Below are positions 9,104 to 17,922 of a stretch of DNA of 64,000 bases, one piece after another. Numbering within the stretch: the stretch's first letter is position 1; each line of letters begins with the position of its first letter. The DNA is from Actinomycetales bacterium (GTDB lineage Bacteria; Actinomycetota; Actinomycetes; Actinomycetales; Cellulomonadaceae): contig JAHLLI010000013.1 in assembly GCA_020444245.1 (NCBI GenBank), forward strand, positions 88,921-152,920, written 5' to 3'. Both the position numbers and the translations under genes were made by a program. A model generated the notes under the pieces. The model was not told the DNA's origin. It worked only from the letters and a program-made list of their open reading frames with translations, and searched no databases.

Positions 9104-10615
9104 TCAGGCCTCCTGCGGGCCCAGCTCTTCCGCACGTAACGCCTGTCCGCGGGACCTCGCGACCGCGGCCGCCCACGCCTGTCGGGCCGGCCGCGCGTCG
9201 GTGCCGCTCGGCTCGACGAGGTGCCCGGGGTCCTCGGCCCAGGCCCCCGCGCCGATCGAGCGGGCACCGAGCAGTGCCGCGCCGAGCGCCGACGCCTCGG
9301 GAGAGTCGGCGACGCGCACGGGCCGGGCCAGCAGGTCGGCCTGGCGCTGCATGAGCAGCGTGCTGGCCGTCGCGCCGCCGTCCGCGCGCAGCACGTCGAT
9401 GCGGGCGGACCCGTCGGCCTCGATCGCCTCGACCACGTCGGCGACCTGGTGGGCGACCGCGTCCAGCGCCGCGCGCGCCAGGTGCTCGCGGCGCGTGCCA
9501 CCCGTCACGCCGGTGAGCACACCGGACGCCGACCGGTCCCAGTACGGCGCCCCGAGACCGGAGAACGCCGGCACGAACGACACGCCACCGGCGTCGTCGA
9601 CCTTCTCGGCGAGCGCCGTCAGGTAGGCGCCACCCGACACCCCGGCGGGCGCACCGAGCGTCGCGGCCATCCAGTCCAGCGCCGAGCCGCTGGCAACGAT
9701 GTTCCCCTCGCGGGCGTACGTGACGGCGTCGGTCTGCCACGCGACGGTCGTGGCGATCCCGTCCGGCGCGCCCAGGGTCGCCGTCGGGGTCATCACGGAC
9801 GAGCCCGTGCCGTAGGTGGCCTTGCCGGTGCCGGGCTCGGTGCAGCCGTGCCGGTACAGCGCGGCGTGCGAGTCGGCGAGCACGGCCAGCACCGGGACCC
9901 CGGGCGGCAGGGCCCCCTCGCCGAGGGTGGTGCCGAACCCGGCCGCCGACGCGCGCACCTGCGGCAGGGTGGCCGCCGGCACACCGAACAGGTCGAGCAG
10001 CTCGGGGTCCCACCTCAGGGTCGCCAGGTCGAGCAGCAGGGTCCGCGAGGCGTTGCCCACCTCGGTGAGGTGCTCGCCGGTCAGCCGTCGCACCAGCCAC
10101 GCGTCGACCGTCCCGAGCGCGACGTCCGACGGGTTCGCGCCGCCGGAGGTCGCGGTCTCGAGCGCCGCGCGCATCTTGGGTGCGGAGAACATCGGGTCCA
10201 GGGACAGGCCGGTCCGGTTCCGCACGAGCTCGCCCGCGCCCGGCCGCGCCTCGGCGAGCGCCGCGCACCGGTCGGCGGTCCGCGCGTCCTGCCAGCCGAG
10301 CACCGGGCCCAGCGGTCGCCCTGTCCGCCTGCTCCAGCAGACCACGGACTCACGCTGGTTCGACACCGTGACCCCGAGGAGCCAGGCGTCCGGCCGACGG
10401 CCCAGGCACTCGTCGACCGCCTCGAGGGTCGCCGACCAGAGCTGCTCGGCGTCCTGCTCCACCCAGCCGGGCGCCGGGAACGCGATACCCACCGGCCGGG
10501 ACGCCGCGGCGAGCAGGTCGCCGGTCTCGGGGTCGACCAGCAGGGCCTTGGTGTTCGTCGTGCCCTGGTCGATCGCCAGGAGCACGCCGACCCGGCGCCC
10601 GACCCCGTCCTTCAT
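9104..10615 (-). CDS. FGGY family carbohydrate kinase
   Basis: A 503-residue kinase of the FGGY family (glycerol, xylulose, ribulose kinases). The N-terminal phosphate loop is AIDQGTTNTKALLVD, and the second ATP-binding region includes YGTGSSVMT and the DGGATAS loop near the C-terminus. It is the last gene of the leftward operon; its ATG overlaps the stop of the transketolase C-subunit gene by 4 bp (ATGA). FGGY kinases phosphorylate open-chain sugars or polyols, so the substrate is probably the ketose made by the operon's TIM-barrel isomerase. The partnership with a split transketolase points to a kinase such as D-apulose kinase, but xylulokinase or erythrulose-type activity would look the same at this level. 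Confidence 0.88.
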   Translation of the reverse strand: MKDGVGRRVGVLLAIDQGTTNTKALLVDPETGDLLAAASRPVGIAFPAPGWVEQDAEQLWSATLEAVDECLGRRPDAWLLGVTVSNQRESVVCWSRRTGRPLGPVLGWQDARTADRCAALAEARPGAGELVRNRTGLSLDPMFSAPKMRAALETATSGGANPSDVALGTVDAWLVRRLTGEHLTEVGNASRTLLLDLATLRWDPELLDLFGVPAATLPQVRASAAGFGTTLGEGALPPGVPVLAVLADSHAALYRHGCTEPGTGKATYGTGSSVMTPTATLGAPDGIATTVAWQTDAVTYAREGNIVASGSALDWMAATLGAPAGVSGGAYLTALAEKVDDAGGVSFVPAFSGLGAPYWDRSASGVLTGVTGGTRREHLARAALDAVAHQVADVVEAIEADGSARIDVLRADGGATASTLLMQRQADLLARPVRVADSPEASALGAALLGARSIGAGAWAEDPGHLVEPSGTDARPARQAWAAAVARSRGQALRAEELGPQEA

Positions 10616-11574
10616 CGGCCCAGCAGGTCGCGGGCCGCCGCGGCGATCCCCGCCGCGGTGATCCCGAAGTGCTCCAGCAGCCACTGCACCGACCCGGTGG
10701 GCGCGAACGTGTCAGGCACCCCGACGAACCGCATCGGGGCGGGCTGGCGGGTGACCAGCAGCTCGGCCACCGCCCCGCCGAGGCCCGAGGTGAGCGCCTC
10801 CTCGACCGTCACGATCCCGGCGGTCTCGCGCGCGGCCGCGACCAGGGCGGCCTCGTCGAGCGGCTTGACGGTGGGCATCGACAGCACCCGCGCGTCGACC
10901 CCCTCGGCGGCCAGCACGTCGGCGGCATCCAGGGCACGCGAGACCGCGATGCCGGTCGCGACCAGGGTGACGTCGGCACCCTCGCGCAGGGTCACGGCCT
11001 TGCCCGGCTCGAACCGGTATCCCTCGGGGACCACGTCGGGCACGCCCATCCGGGCGACCCGGACGAACACCGGTCCGTCGTGGGCGGCGGCCCAGCGCAG
11101 GACCTGCGCGGTCTCGGCCGGGTCGCACGGCGCCGCGACGGTCAGCCCGGGGATGGTCCGCAGCCACGCGAGGTCCTCGATCGAGTGGTGCGTCGGGCCG
11201 AGCTCGCCGTAGGCCATGCCGGGGCTCTGCCCGACGAGCACCATGTGGTGCTGGGAGTAGGCCGCGTCGACCTTGACCTGCTCCATGGCGCGCGCGGTGA
11301 GGAAGCACGACGCCGCGGAGACGAACGGCACCTTGCCGCCGTTGGCAAGGCCGGCCCCGACCCCGACCATGTCCTGCTCGGCGATGCCGACGTTGACCAA
11401 CCGGTCCGGGAACCGCTCGGCGAACGGGCCCAGCTTCGACGAGCCCACCGAGTCGTTGACCACGGCGACCACCCGGTCATCGGCCTCGGCCAGCTCCACG
11501 AGGGTGGCGACCCAGGCGTCGCGGCAGTCGTGCAGCACCCGCTCCGAGGCGCCTGCGTCGATCGTGGCGGTCAT
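10612..11574 (-). CDS. Transketolase, C-terminal subunit (split enzyme)
   Basis: A 320-residue protein with the pyrimidine-binding and C-terminal domains of transketolase. The conserved thiamine-activating glutamate lies in GIAEQDMVGVGAGLA (E66). Split transketolases made of two about 300-residue chains are known in archaea and in several bacterial sugar pathways, including the apulose-4-phosphate transketolase described for D-apiose use. Start and stop overlap both neighbours by 4 bp, which favours equal synthesis of the two subunits. The role would be transfer of a two-carbon unit from the phosphorylated ketose to glyceraldehyde 3-phosphate. Confidence 0.92.
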   Translation of the reverse strand: MTATIDAGASERVLHDCRDAWVATLVELAEADDRVVAVVNDSVGSSKLGPFAERFPDRLVNVGIAEQDMVGVGAGLANGGKVPFVSAASCFLTARAMEQVKVDAAYSQHHMVLVGQSPGMAYGELGPTHHSIEDLAWLRTIPGLTVAAPCDPAETAQVLRWAAAHDGPVFVRVARMGVPDVVPEGYRFEPGKAVTLREGADVTLVATGIAVSRALDAADVLAAEGVDARVLSMPTVKPLDEAALVAAARETAGIVTVEEALTSGLGGAVAELLVTRQPAPMRFVGVPDTFAPTGSVQWLLEHFGITAAGIAAAARDLLGR

Positions 11575-12488
11575 CGGTTCTCCAGCTCGGCGAGCGCCTG
11601 GGCCACCTGCTCGGCGGACGGCACCTTGTGGTGCCAGGCGACGTTGTCGGACATGAACGAGATCGGGTGTCCCTTGTCGGTGTGCGCGATCACCGCCGTG
11701 GGCCGGCCGGAGGCGGCCGGCACGTCCGCGAACGCGTCGAGCAGTGCCCCGTGGTCGTGCCCGTCCACCTCGACGACGTCCATCCCGAAGGCGGCCAGCT
11801 TGTCGGCCAGCGGCTCGAGATCGTTGGTGTCCGCGACCCTGGCGCCCTGCTGGAGCCGGTTGCGGTCCACGATCACGCACAGGTGGGACAGCCGGTGGTT
11901 GCCGGCCGTCATGAGGGCCTCCCAGTTGGAGCCCTCCTGCAGCTCCCCGTCGCCCACCACGACGAACGTCCGGCGGGCCGACCCGTCGAGCTTGCCCGCG
12001 AACGCGGTGCCGACCGCGATCGGCAGCCCGTGCCCGAGCGGCCCCGTGGACGCCTCGACCGCGGCGATCTTGGTCCGCGCGGGGTGGCCGTTGAGCTGGG
12101 ACATCGGCTGCATGAACGTGCCGAGCTGCTCGGGCGGCAGGAAGCCCGCCATCGCCAGCGTCGTGTACAGCGCCGCGGCCGCATGCCCCTTGGACAGGAT
12201 GAACCGGTCACGGTCCGGGTCGCCGAGCTGGTCGGGCGACACGTTCATCGCCGCGAGGTACAAGGTGACCAGGATGTCGATCACCGAGAACTCGCCGCCG
12301 ATGTGGCCGAGCCCGGCCGCCCGCACCATCTGGATGTCCCGGCGGCGCACCAGCCGCGCTGCCTCGGTGAGGTGGGCGACCACCTGGGCGCGCGGCGCCT
12401 CGCCCGGCGCCCGGCCGAGCACGGTGAACGCGTCGTCCGGGACCGCCTCGGGGCGGACGTCCGGGACGAGGTCCTCGTCGACCGTCAC
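11571..12488 (-). CDS. Transketolase, N-terminal subunit (split enzyme)
   Basis: A 305-residue thiamine diphosphate-binding chain. Visible landmarks are [27 protein letters not shown] (phosphate/substrate His), [15 protein letters not shown] and the metal/TPP motif [13 protein letters not shown] followed by VDRNRLQ. It partners with the C-terminal subunit encoded next. The start is GTG at 12488, chosen because it overlaps the isomerase stop by 4 bp (GTGA) and precedes the first conserved helix by a normal distance. This is not the housekeeping single-chain transketolase; its place in a sugar-specific operon indicates a dedicated catabolic role. Confidence 0.92.
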   Translation of the reverse strand: MTVDEDLVPDVRPEAVPDDAFTVLGRAPGEAPRAQVVAHLTEAARLVRRRDIQMVRAAGLGHIGGEFSVIDILVTLYLAAMNVSPDQLGDPDRDRFILSKGHAAAALYTTLAMAGFLPPEQLGTFMQPMSQLNGHPARTKIAAVEASTGPLGHGLPIAVGTAFAGKLDGSARRTFVVVGDGELQEGSNWEALMTAGNHRLSHLCVIVDRNRLQQGARVADTNDLEPLADKLAAFGMDVVEVDGHDHGALLDAFADVPAASGRPTAVIAHTDKGHPISFMSDNVAWHHKVPSAEQVAQALAELENR

Positions 12489-13477
12489 TCGCCCTCCCCG
12501 ATGGTGCCGAACAGCGCGTCCTGGACCACCTTCTGGGCGCCGAGCGCGTCCTGGCGGGCCTGGGCGGCCCGGAGCGCGTCGACGTCCAGGACGTCCAGGG
12601 CGCGGTACACGTGCTTGAGGAACCGGATGGACAGCTTGGCGGTCTCGACGGTGTCCTCCCGGAAGGGGAACTGGTCGAGCTGCCACACGCCCTCCCAGCC
12701 GTTCTCGCGCAGCGTGTAGAAGTACTCGAACAGCTCGACCGGGTGGACGGTGCCGACCATCATGTCGTCGTCCCAGCCGCGCAGGTTGTCGTTGACGTCC
12801 ATGCCCCACAGCAACCCGTGGTCGATGAGCAGCTGGGCGGCCGCGGCGGGCGACTCCCCGCCGTACAGGGCGTGCCCGAAGTCCAGCAGCACGCCGACGT
12901 TGTCCACGCCCATCGCCTTGATGCCCAGCGCGGTCTTGGCCGCCGAGTCCCAGAACATCTTGTTGCGCGGCTCGCGCGGCTTGTACTCGATGACGATCTT
13001 GATGTCGCTGTTCGCCTGCGCCACTTCGCGCATGCCGTCCACGGCCAGACGCCACTGCTCGCCGTGGTTGACCTGGAACGGGTAGTCCCAGCCGTCCTGC
13101 CCCGGCCAGACCTTCAGGTAGCGCGCCCCCAGGGCGCGCACGACGTCGGCCGCCTCGTTCAGGAACGCGATCGCCTCGGCGCGCACCGCCGGGTCGGGGT
13201 TGGTGAAGGCACCCTTGGAGTACTTGCGCATGTAGATCTCGGGGGTGACCCCGATGGCCTCGAGGCCGTTCTCGGCCAGCGCGGCCTTCACCTGGTCGAC
13301 CGTCACACCGTCGGTGAACGGGTAGTTGACGTCGACGAAGGACAGCTCGCCGACGCTGCCCGCCAGCGCGATCTGCTCCAGCGTCGTCGTGGGCGGGGCG
13401 TAGCCGTCCGTGGCGTAGCGGTCCAGGTAGCTGGCGAAGTGCCACAGGCCGGCACCGAACGGCGGGTAGGTCGTCAT
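12485..13477 (-). CDS. Sugar (phosphate) isomerase/epimerase, xylose-isomerase-like TIM barrel
   Basis: A 330-residue TIM-barrel protein of the AP-endonuclease-2/xylose isomerase-like superfamily. Likely metal ligands sit at the ends of strands: [15 protein letters not shown] (Glu), [12 protein letters not shown] (Asp, His) and GMDVNDN (Asp). These fit a divalent metal aldose-ketose isomerase or epimerase. It has the same operon as a kinase and a split transketolase. In the apiose pathway a protein of this superfamily converts D-apiose to D-apulose; L-rhamnose-, erythrose- or ribose-type isomerisation remain possible. Its ATG is preceded by GTGAGGAGAGAC, a good ribosome-binding site, and follows the permease by 33 bp. 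Confidence 0.85.
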   Translation of the reverse strand: MTTYPPFGAGLWHFASYLDRYATDGYAPPTTTLEQIALAGSVGELSFVDVNYPFTDGVTVDQVKAALAENGLEAIGVTPEIYMRKYSKGAFTNPDPAVRAEAIAFLNEAADVVRALGARYLKVWPGQDGWDYPFQVNHGEQWRLAVDGMREVAQANSDIKIVIEYKPREPRNKMFWDSAAKTALGIKAMGVDNVGVLLDFGHALYGGESPAAAAQLLIDHGLLWGMDVNDNLRGWDDDMMVGTVHPVELFEYFYTLRENGWEGVWQLDQFPFREDTVETAKLSIRFLKHVYRALDVLDVDALRAAQARQDALGAQKVVQDALFGTIGEGE

Positions 13478-13510
13478 GGTGTGTCTCTCCTCACTCGGAT
13501 GGCCCGACGC

Positions 13511-14401
13511 TCAGCCCTTGACGGCCCCGGCGAACGCGCCCTGGACGAAGTAGCGCTGGAACATCAGGTAGACGATGAGCACGGGGACGGCCGACATGAT
13601 GATGAAGGCGTTGAGCGCCCCGTAGTCGGTCGCGTGCTGGGTGTTGAAGCTCTGCACCGCGAGCGGGATGGTCCAGTTGGCCTGGCTCTGGAGCAGCGTG
13701 GTCGCCATGGCGTACTCGTTCCACGTGGCGACGAAGTCGAGGATGAACAGCGCGGCGAGGGCGGGACGCGCCAGCGGCAGGCAGATCTGCCAGAAGATCC
13801 GGAACGTCGAGGCGCCGTCGATCCGCGCCGACTCCTCGAGCTCGTCCGGGATCGCGCGGAAGAACCCGTAGAGCATGAAGATCTGGTACGGGATGCCGAA
13901 CGCGAGGTACGGCAGGATCAGGCCCCACCGCGAGTCGAGCAGGTTCAGCGAGTACATGGTGTTGAACAGCGGCCCGAGGCCGATCTGGATCGGCACCATC
14001 GAGCCGACCGCGAACAGCGCCAGGACCAGCTTGTGGCGCCGGAACCGCAGCCTGCCCAGGGCGAACGCCGCCGCGGCCGAGAGCAGCAGGCCCAGCGGCA
14101 CCTTGATCACCGAGATCATCAGGGAGTTGCCTCCCGTGACCCAGAGGTTCCCGGTGTCCACCGCGTCGGCGTAGTTGCCCCACTCCCACACGGTCGGCAG
14201 GTTCCAGGTGGGCAGCTGCGAGACGTCCGCCTTGGACTTGACCGAGGTGAGGAACATGAAGACGAACGGGGTGGCCCAGATCAGCGCGGAGACTGCGAGC
14301 GCGATCCACAGCCCGACGCCGGGCCAGTCGCGCGGCTTGCGGCGCCGTGGCGCCGGTGGCACCCGCCGGGCGACGGCGGCCGGAGCGGCGACGGTGGCCA
14401 T
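13511..14401 (-). CDS. Sugar ABC transporter permease, MalG type
   Basis: A 296-residue inner membrane protein. Hydrophobic segments begin with VGLWIALAVSALIWATPFVFMFL, and the EAA loop reads EESARIDGASTFRIFWQICLP. The end FAGAVKG is the classic MalG-type C-terminus. The ATG overlaps the stop of the MalF-type gene by one base (TGATG). It forms the import channel with the next protein and delivers its cargo to the isomerase, kinase and transketolase encoded downstream; no ATPase gene is present in the operon. Confidence 0.93.
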   Translation of the reverse strand: MATVAAPAAVARRVPPAPRRRKPRDWPGVGLWIALAVSALIWATPFVFMFLTSVKSKADVSQLPTWNLPTVWEWGNYADAVDTGNLWVTGGNSLMISVIKVPLGLLLSAAAAFALGRLRFRRHKLVLALFAVGSMVPIQIGLGPLFNTMYSLNLLDSRWGLILPYLAFGIPYQIFMLYGFFRAIPDELEESARIDGASTFRIFWQICLPLARPALAALFILDFVATWNEYAMATTLLQSQANWTIPLAVQSFNTQHATDYGALNAFIIMSAVPVLIVYLMFQRYFVQGAFAGAVKG

Positions 14402-15348
14402 CAGTGGTCCTCTCCGCGCAGCGCCCAGGCCAGGTAGGGCACGACGAGCGCGAGCGAGATGATCAGCAGCACGGTCGCGACAGCGCTGCCCTGACCGAAG
14501 GTGTGGTTCTGGAACGACTGCGTCCACGACCACAGCGCCAGGACCTGCGTGGACTGCGCCGGGCCGCCCCCGGTCATGCCGACCACCAGGTCGAACACCT
14601 TCAGCGAGTTGATGATGGTCAGGATGACCACGACGACGAACGTGGGGCGCAGGGCCGGCAACGTCACGTTGCGGAAGATCTGCAGGCCGTGCGCGCCGTC
14701 GATCCTGGCGGCCTCGACCAGCTCGACGGGCACCTGCTGCAGGCCCGCGAGGAACAGCACCATGTTGAACCCGACCGACTGCCAGATCGCGGCGACGAAC
14801 ACCGAGTACAGCGCGATCTTGGGGTCACCGAGCCACTGGTGGGTCCAGGACTCCAGCCCGATCGCCTTGAGCCCCTGGTTCACGGCACCGAGCGTCGGGT
14901 TGTAGATCCAGCGCCACATCGCCGCGACCGTGATCGACGCGAACACCGCCGGGAGGTAGAAGACGGACCGGAACAGGTTGCGGCCCAGCAGCTTGCGGTT
15001 CAGCCCCAGCGCGAGCAGCAGGCTGAGCATCATCGGGATGGCCAGTGAGAGCACCACCCAGATGAGCGAGTTCTTGAACGCGGTCCAGAACACCGGGTCG
15101 GCGGTGAACGCGCGGACGTAGTTGCGCAGCCCGACCCACACCTGGGGCTCGGTGCGGAACCCGGACCAGTCGTAGAACGACAGCCGGACCGCGTCGATCA
15201 TCGGGTAGACCAGGAAGTACCCGTACAGCAGCCCGGCCGGAACGAGGTACGGCAGCGCCCGGACGAACGGCGAGCGCTTCGCCCGGGGCCGGGGCGGGTC
15301 CGCGCGTCGCGCGTCGCGCCGGGCGACCGGTGGGGTGGTGGTGGTCAT
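14401..15348 (-). CDS. Sugar ABC transporter permease, MalF type
   Basis: A 315-residue permease with a basic N-terminal tail (about 30 residues rich in Arg and Pro), then LPYLVPAGLLYGYFLVYPM as first membrane span. The EAA loop is EAARIDGAHGLQIFRNVTLP. The start at 15348 is the first Met of the frame with a purine-rich GGAGAACCC element upstream. The gene follows the binding-protein gene after a 63-bp gap filled by a strong hairpin, the same arrangement as in the operon at the left edge. Confidence 0.93.
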   Translation of the reverse strand: MTTTTPPVARRDARRADPPRPRAKRSPFVRALPYLVPAGLLYGYFLVYPMIDAVRLSFYDWSGFRTEPQVWVGLRNYVRAFTADPVFWTAFKNSLIWVVLSLAIPMMLSLLLALGLNRKLLGRNLFRSVFYLPAVFASITVAAMWRWIYNPTLGAVNQGLKAIGLESWTHQWLGDPKIALYSVFVAAIWQSVGFNMVLFLAGLQQVPVELVEAARIDGAHGLQIFRNVTLPALRPTFVVVVILTIINSLKVFDLVVGMTGGGPAQSTQVLALWSWTQSFQNHTFGQGSAVATVLLIISLALVVPYLAWALRGEDH

Positions 15349-15365
15349 GGGTTCTCCCGCTGGGG

Positions 15366-15404
15366 CCGGGGGCGTGACGGGCGGGAACACCGCCACGCCC
15401 CCGG
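15366..15404 (-). repeat. Hairpin between binding-protein and permease genes
   Basis: CCGGGGGCGTG (15366-15376) pairs exactly with CACGCCCCCGG (15394-15404), and a GGCGG/CCGC pair can extend the stem inside. No T-run follows. It lies in the gap after the binding-protein gene and before the permease genes, where it could protect the upstream message or lower read-through. Confidence 0.75.
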
Positions 15405-15411
15405 GGCCGGA

Positions 15412-16701
15412 TCAGCTGTTCGCGTCGATGAACTTCTGGAACTCCGCACCGGCGTCGGCAGGAGCGATGTCACCGGTCAGGACGGAGTTCTGGATGCGCC
15501 AGTACTCGGTCGTCTGGTCCAGGGACAGGTTCTGGTCGTTGTTGATGTACAGACCCGTGGCGGCCTTGAAGATCGGCGGCCACAGCTCGTGGAGCGGGTT
15601 GCCGGTCGCCGGGGCGACGTCGACGTTCGGCGACATGGCGGCCCACGCCCCCACGACCTTCTCCTGCTCGGCGGTCGAGGTGATGAAGTCCAGGAACTTC
15701 GCGGCCTCGTCCGGGTGCTTGGACGTCGCGTTGACGTAGTAGGCCTCGCCGAAACCGTAGAGCCGGCCGGTGCCGGTCGGGAAGGCGAAGATGCCGATGT
15801 CGTCCGGGTTCACGCCGTTGTCGGTGAGGTTGGCGTCGAACCAGGTGCCCTCGAGGGCCATCGCGGCCTGACCGGTGTAGAAGAGCTGGCTGGAGTCGTC
15901 GTTGCTGATCCCCATGAAGCCCTGGTTGATGTACTTCTCGCCCCAGGTCTTCAGCGCCGTGAAGGCGTCGGTGACGCAGGGCTCGGAGTCCCAGCCCTTC
16001 TGAGTCGTGTTGAGCGCGTCGGCGACCGTGGACCCGCACTCGGTCTCGATGAGCGAGTCGAGCAGGCGCATGACGTGCCAGTTCACCGTGCCGCCGAACT
16101 GGATCGGGGTGATCCCGGCGGCCACGAGCTTGTCCGCGTCGGCGACCAGCTCGTCGTAGCTCGTCGGGGTACCGGTGATGCCGGCCTTGGCGAAGAGCGT
16201 CTTGTTGTAGTAGATCGCCTCGCCCTGGAGGGTCCACGGGATGCCGTCGTGCTGGCCGTACTGGGTGATGCCGGCGAGCGCGGCGTCGCTGAACCGGTCG
16301 CTCCAGCCGTACTGGTCGTAGTACTTCGTCAGGTCCAGGCTCATGCCGGCGTTGACCAGCTCGCCGCCGAGGCCCGGGCCCTCCCAGTACCAGTAGATGT
16401 CTGGGCCGGCGTCGGTCCCGGCGACCTGCCGCAGCGCGGTCTTGTGGTCGTCGACGGAGCGCTCCTCGTACTTCACGGTGATGTCGGGGTTGGCGGCCTC
16501 GAAGTCGGAGACCAGGGTCTCCAGGCCCGCCTTCTGGGAGTCCTCCTGGGTGGGGAGCCAGAGCGTGAGGTCGACCTTCTCGCCCGAGCTGCCCGATCCG
16601 CTCGAGCCGGCGTCGCTGGTGCCGCCCGAGCCGCAGCCGGTGACCAGCGCGAGGGCTGCCGTCGCCGAGATCGCCACAGCGGCTGACCGTGTGTACCGCA
16701 T
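15412..16701 (-). CDS. Extracellular sugar-binding lipoprotein (family 1 solute-binding protein)
   Basis: A 429-residue precursor with an N-terminal lipoprotein signal: basic MRYTR, a hydrophobic core and the lipobox LVTGC, followed by a Gly/Ser-rich linker. The mature part has the MalE-type pattern: LTLWLPTQEDS, FEAANPDITVKYEERS, PDIYWYWEGPG, GTWFDANLTDNG and the C-terminal HPDEAAKFLDFITS. The start at 16701 is preferred over the ATG at 16713 because GGAGGCAAGG, an excellent ribosome site, lies between them. It is the receptor for the MalF/MalG permeases downstream. Family 1 binding proteins usually bind oligosaccharides or glycosides rather than free pentoses, which matters for the proposed apiose substrate. 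Confidence 0.93.
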   Translation of the reverse strand: MRYTRSAAVAISATAALALVTGCGSGGTSDAGSSGSGSSGEKVDLTLWLPTQEDSQKAGLETLVSDFEAANPDITVKYEERSVDDHKTALRQVAGTDAGPDIYWYWEGPGLGGELVNAGMSLDLTKYYDQYGWSDRFSDAALAGITQYGQHDGIPWTLQGEAIYYNKTLFAKAGITGTPTSYDELVADADKLVAAGITPIQFGGTVNWHVMRLLDSLIETECGSTVADALNTTQKGWDSEPCVTDAFTALKTWGEKYINQGFMGISNDDSSQLFYTGQAAMALEGTWFDANLTDNGVNPDDIGIFAFPTGTGRLYGFGEAYYVNATSKHPDEAAKFLDFITSTAEQEKVVGAWAAMSPNVDVAPATGNPLHELWPPIFKAATGLYINNDQNLSLDQTTEYWRIQNSVLTGDIAPADAGAEFQKFIDANS

Positions 16702-16719
16702 CCTTGCCTCCATCTCGTC

Positions 16720-16741
16720 GGTCCGGCCACTGCGCCGGACC
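16720..16741 (-). repeat. Hairpin between nucleoside-hydrolase-like and binding-protein genes
   Basis: GGTCCGGC and GCCGGACC form an 8-bp perfect stem with a 6-base loop in the 76-bp gap. There is no T-run. It could be a processing or attenuation site separating the first gene from the transporter genes, or the binding-protein gene may have its own promoter here. Confidence 0.55.
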
Positions 16742-16777
16742 CGGGTGATGCCGTGTCGGGTGCTCCGACGACGGGTG

Positions 16778-17791
16778 TCAGCCCTCGCCGCGCCAGCGCG
16801 CGAAGGCCTCGAGCTTGCCGAACATGTCCTCGAACATCAGCCGGACGTCGAGCCGGGTGTAGACCCGGATCGGCCGCCCGCCGACGCCCGGCACGTACGC
16901 GCCGGAGCCGTCCAGGCGCGGGCACGCCACCACGACGTGGTCGCTGGAGGACGTGTCGGGCTGGAAGTGGCTCTGCAGGGCGGTGAGCAGGACCAGCGGG
17001 GAGTCGCCGAGCGCGTACGTCTCGCTGAACCCGTGCCCGGCGTCCCACATCCGCCGAGCGACGGACCTGACCGCCTCGAGCAGGTGGCGACCGAGCGCGC
17101 CCCGCGTGCCGACCCTGGCGCGCAGCTCGATGTCCGAGACCAGGCACTGGCGGTACATGTTGCGTGGCACCAGCCACAGCGGCAGGTCGGAGTCGTCGAA
17201 CACGACCTGGCCGGCGGTCAGGTCGATGTTCAGGTTGTACTCGGGGTTGTCCACGCCGGGTGGCTCCTCGACCGTCCCGGGGAGCTCGGGGCCACCGATC
17301 CAGACGACGGTCAGCCGCCGGGCGATCGCGGGCTCGAGCAGCCAGGCGCTCGCCGTCTCGGTGAGCCCACCGCCGACGCACAGGTACAGGGGCCGCGGAT
17401 CGTCGCGCATCGCCTCGGCGACGATCGCGCGTGCGGCGGGGCTGTCCTGGGGCGTGGTGCGGTCGACGAGCCCGTGCTCGGCGCCGGGCCAGACCAGGCC
17501 GTCGCCGTCCAGCCCCATCACCGCGAACAGCTCGCGCAGGCGATCAGCGGCGTGTGCGGCGCTCTCGGGTCCCGGGTCGAACGGGTCACCGGGGGCGAGG
17601 TGGGAGGCGACGATGCCGCGGATCTCCACGGCCGGCGACATCAGGTGGTGGACCACCTGGAAGAGGTCGTCCGGGTCGCCTGCGAAGTCGTTGTCGACGA
17701 TGACCCGCACCCCGGCCGGGGCGAGGTCCTCGCCGCCGAGCCACGGGAAGGTCCCCGGCGCCCATGTCGGATGTGCCACTGCCACCCTCAC
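16778..17791 (-). CDS. Nucleoside hydrolase-like protein (IUNH superfamily)
   Basis: A protein of about 337 residues. The calcium-binding N-terminal motif of nucleoside hydrolases (usually DTDPGIDD) appears in an expanded form, DNDFAGDPDDLFQVVHHL, with two extra residues between the Asp groups. VWIGGPEL and DNPEYNLNIDLTAGQVVF resemble the conserved mid-protein blocks (GGA.., E.N...D..A). Classical members split ribonucleosides to ribose and base; the altered metal loop suggests another N- or O-glycoside. GTG at 17791 is taken as start because the fold begins soon after; an ATG at 17827 would add 12 residues covering the promoter region. First gene of the operon facing the LacI regulator. Confidence 0.75.
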   Translation of the reverse strand: MRVAVAHPTWAPGTFPWLGGEDLAPAGVRVIVDNDFAGDPDDLFQVVHHLMSPAVEIRGIVASHLAPGDPFDPGPESAAHAADRLRELFAVMGLDGDGLVWPGAEHGLVDRTTPQDSPAARAIVAEAMRDDPRPLYLCVGGGLTETASAWLLEPAIARRLTVVWIGGPELPGTVEEPPGVDNPEYNLNIDLTAGQVVFDDSDLPLWLVPRNMYRQCLVSDIELRARVGTRGALGRHLLEAVRSVARRMWDAGHGFSETYALGDSPLVLLTALQSHFQPDTSSSDHVVVACPRLDGSGAYVPGVGGRPIRVYTRLDVRLMFEDMFGKLEAFARWRGEG

Positions 17792-17831
17792 GATCGTTCG
17801 AATTTCTATTCGTACATGAATCTGCAACGTA

Positions 17832-17845
17832 GGTTAACGATAACC
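17832..17845. promoter_or_regulatory. LacI-type operator in the divergent promoter region
   Basis: GGTTAACGATAACC is an inverted repeat of two 7-base halves with one mismatched pair and a central CG, the classic form of a LacI-family operator. It lies between the start of the nucleoside-hydrolase-like gene and the lacI-type gene. A second inverted repeat, CGAATAGAAATTCG read on the minus strand, is found at about 17799-17812. Both stand out as AT-rich in this GC-rich DNA. Confidence 0.72.
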
Positions 17846-17922
17846 CATGGCGCCGCGCAAGGGACCCGGCAACGCGCCTTGGCTACGATTCGGTCACGGT
17901 CAGCAAGCAGCGAGGAGGCGCC

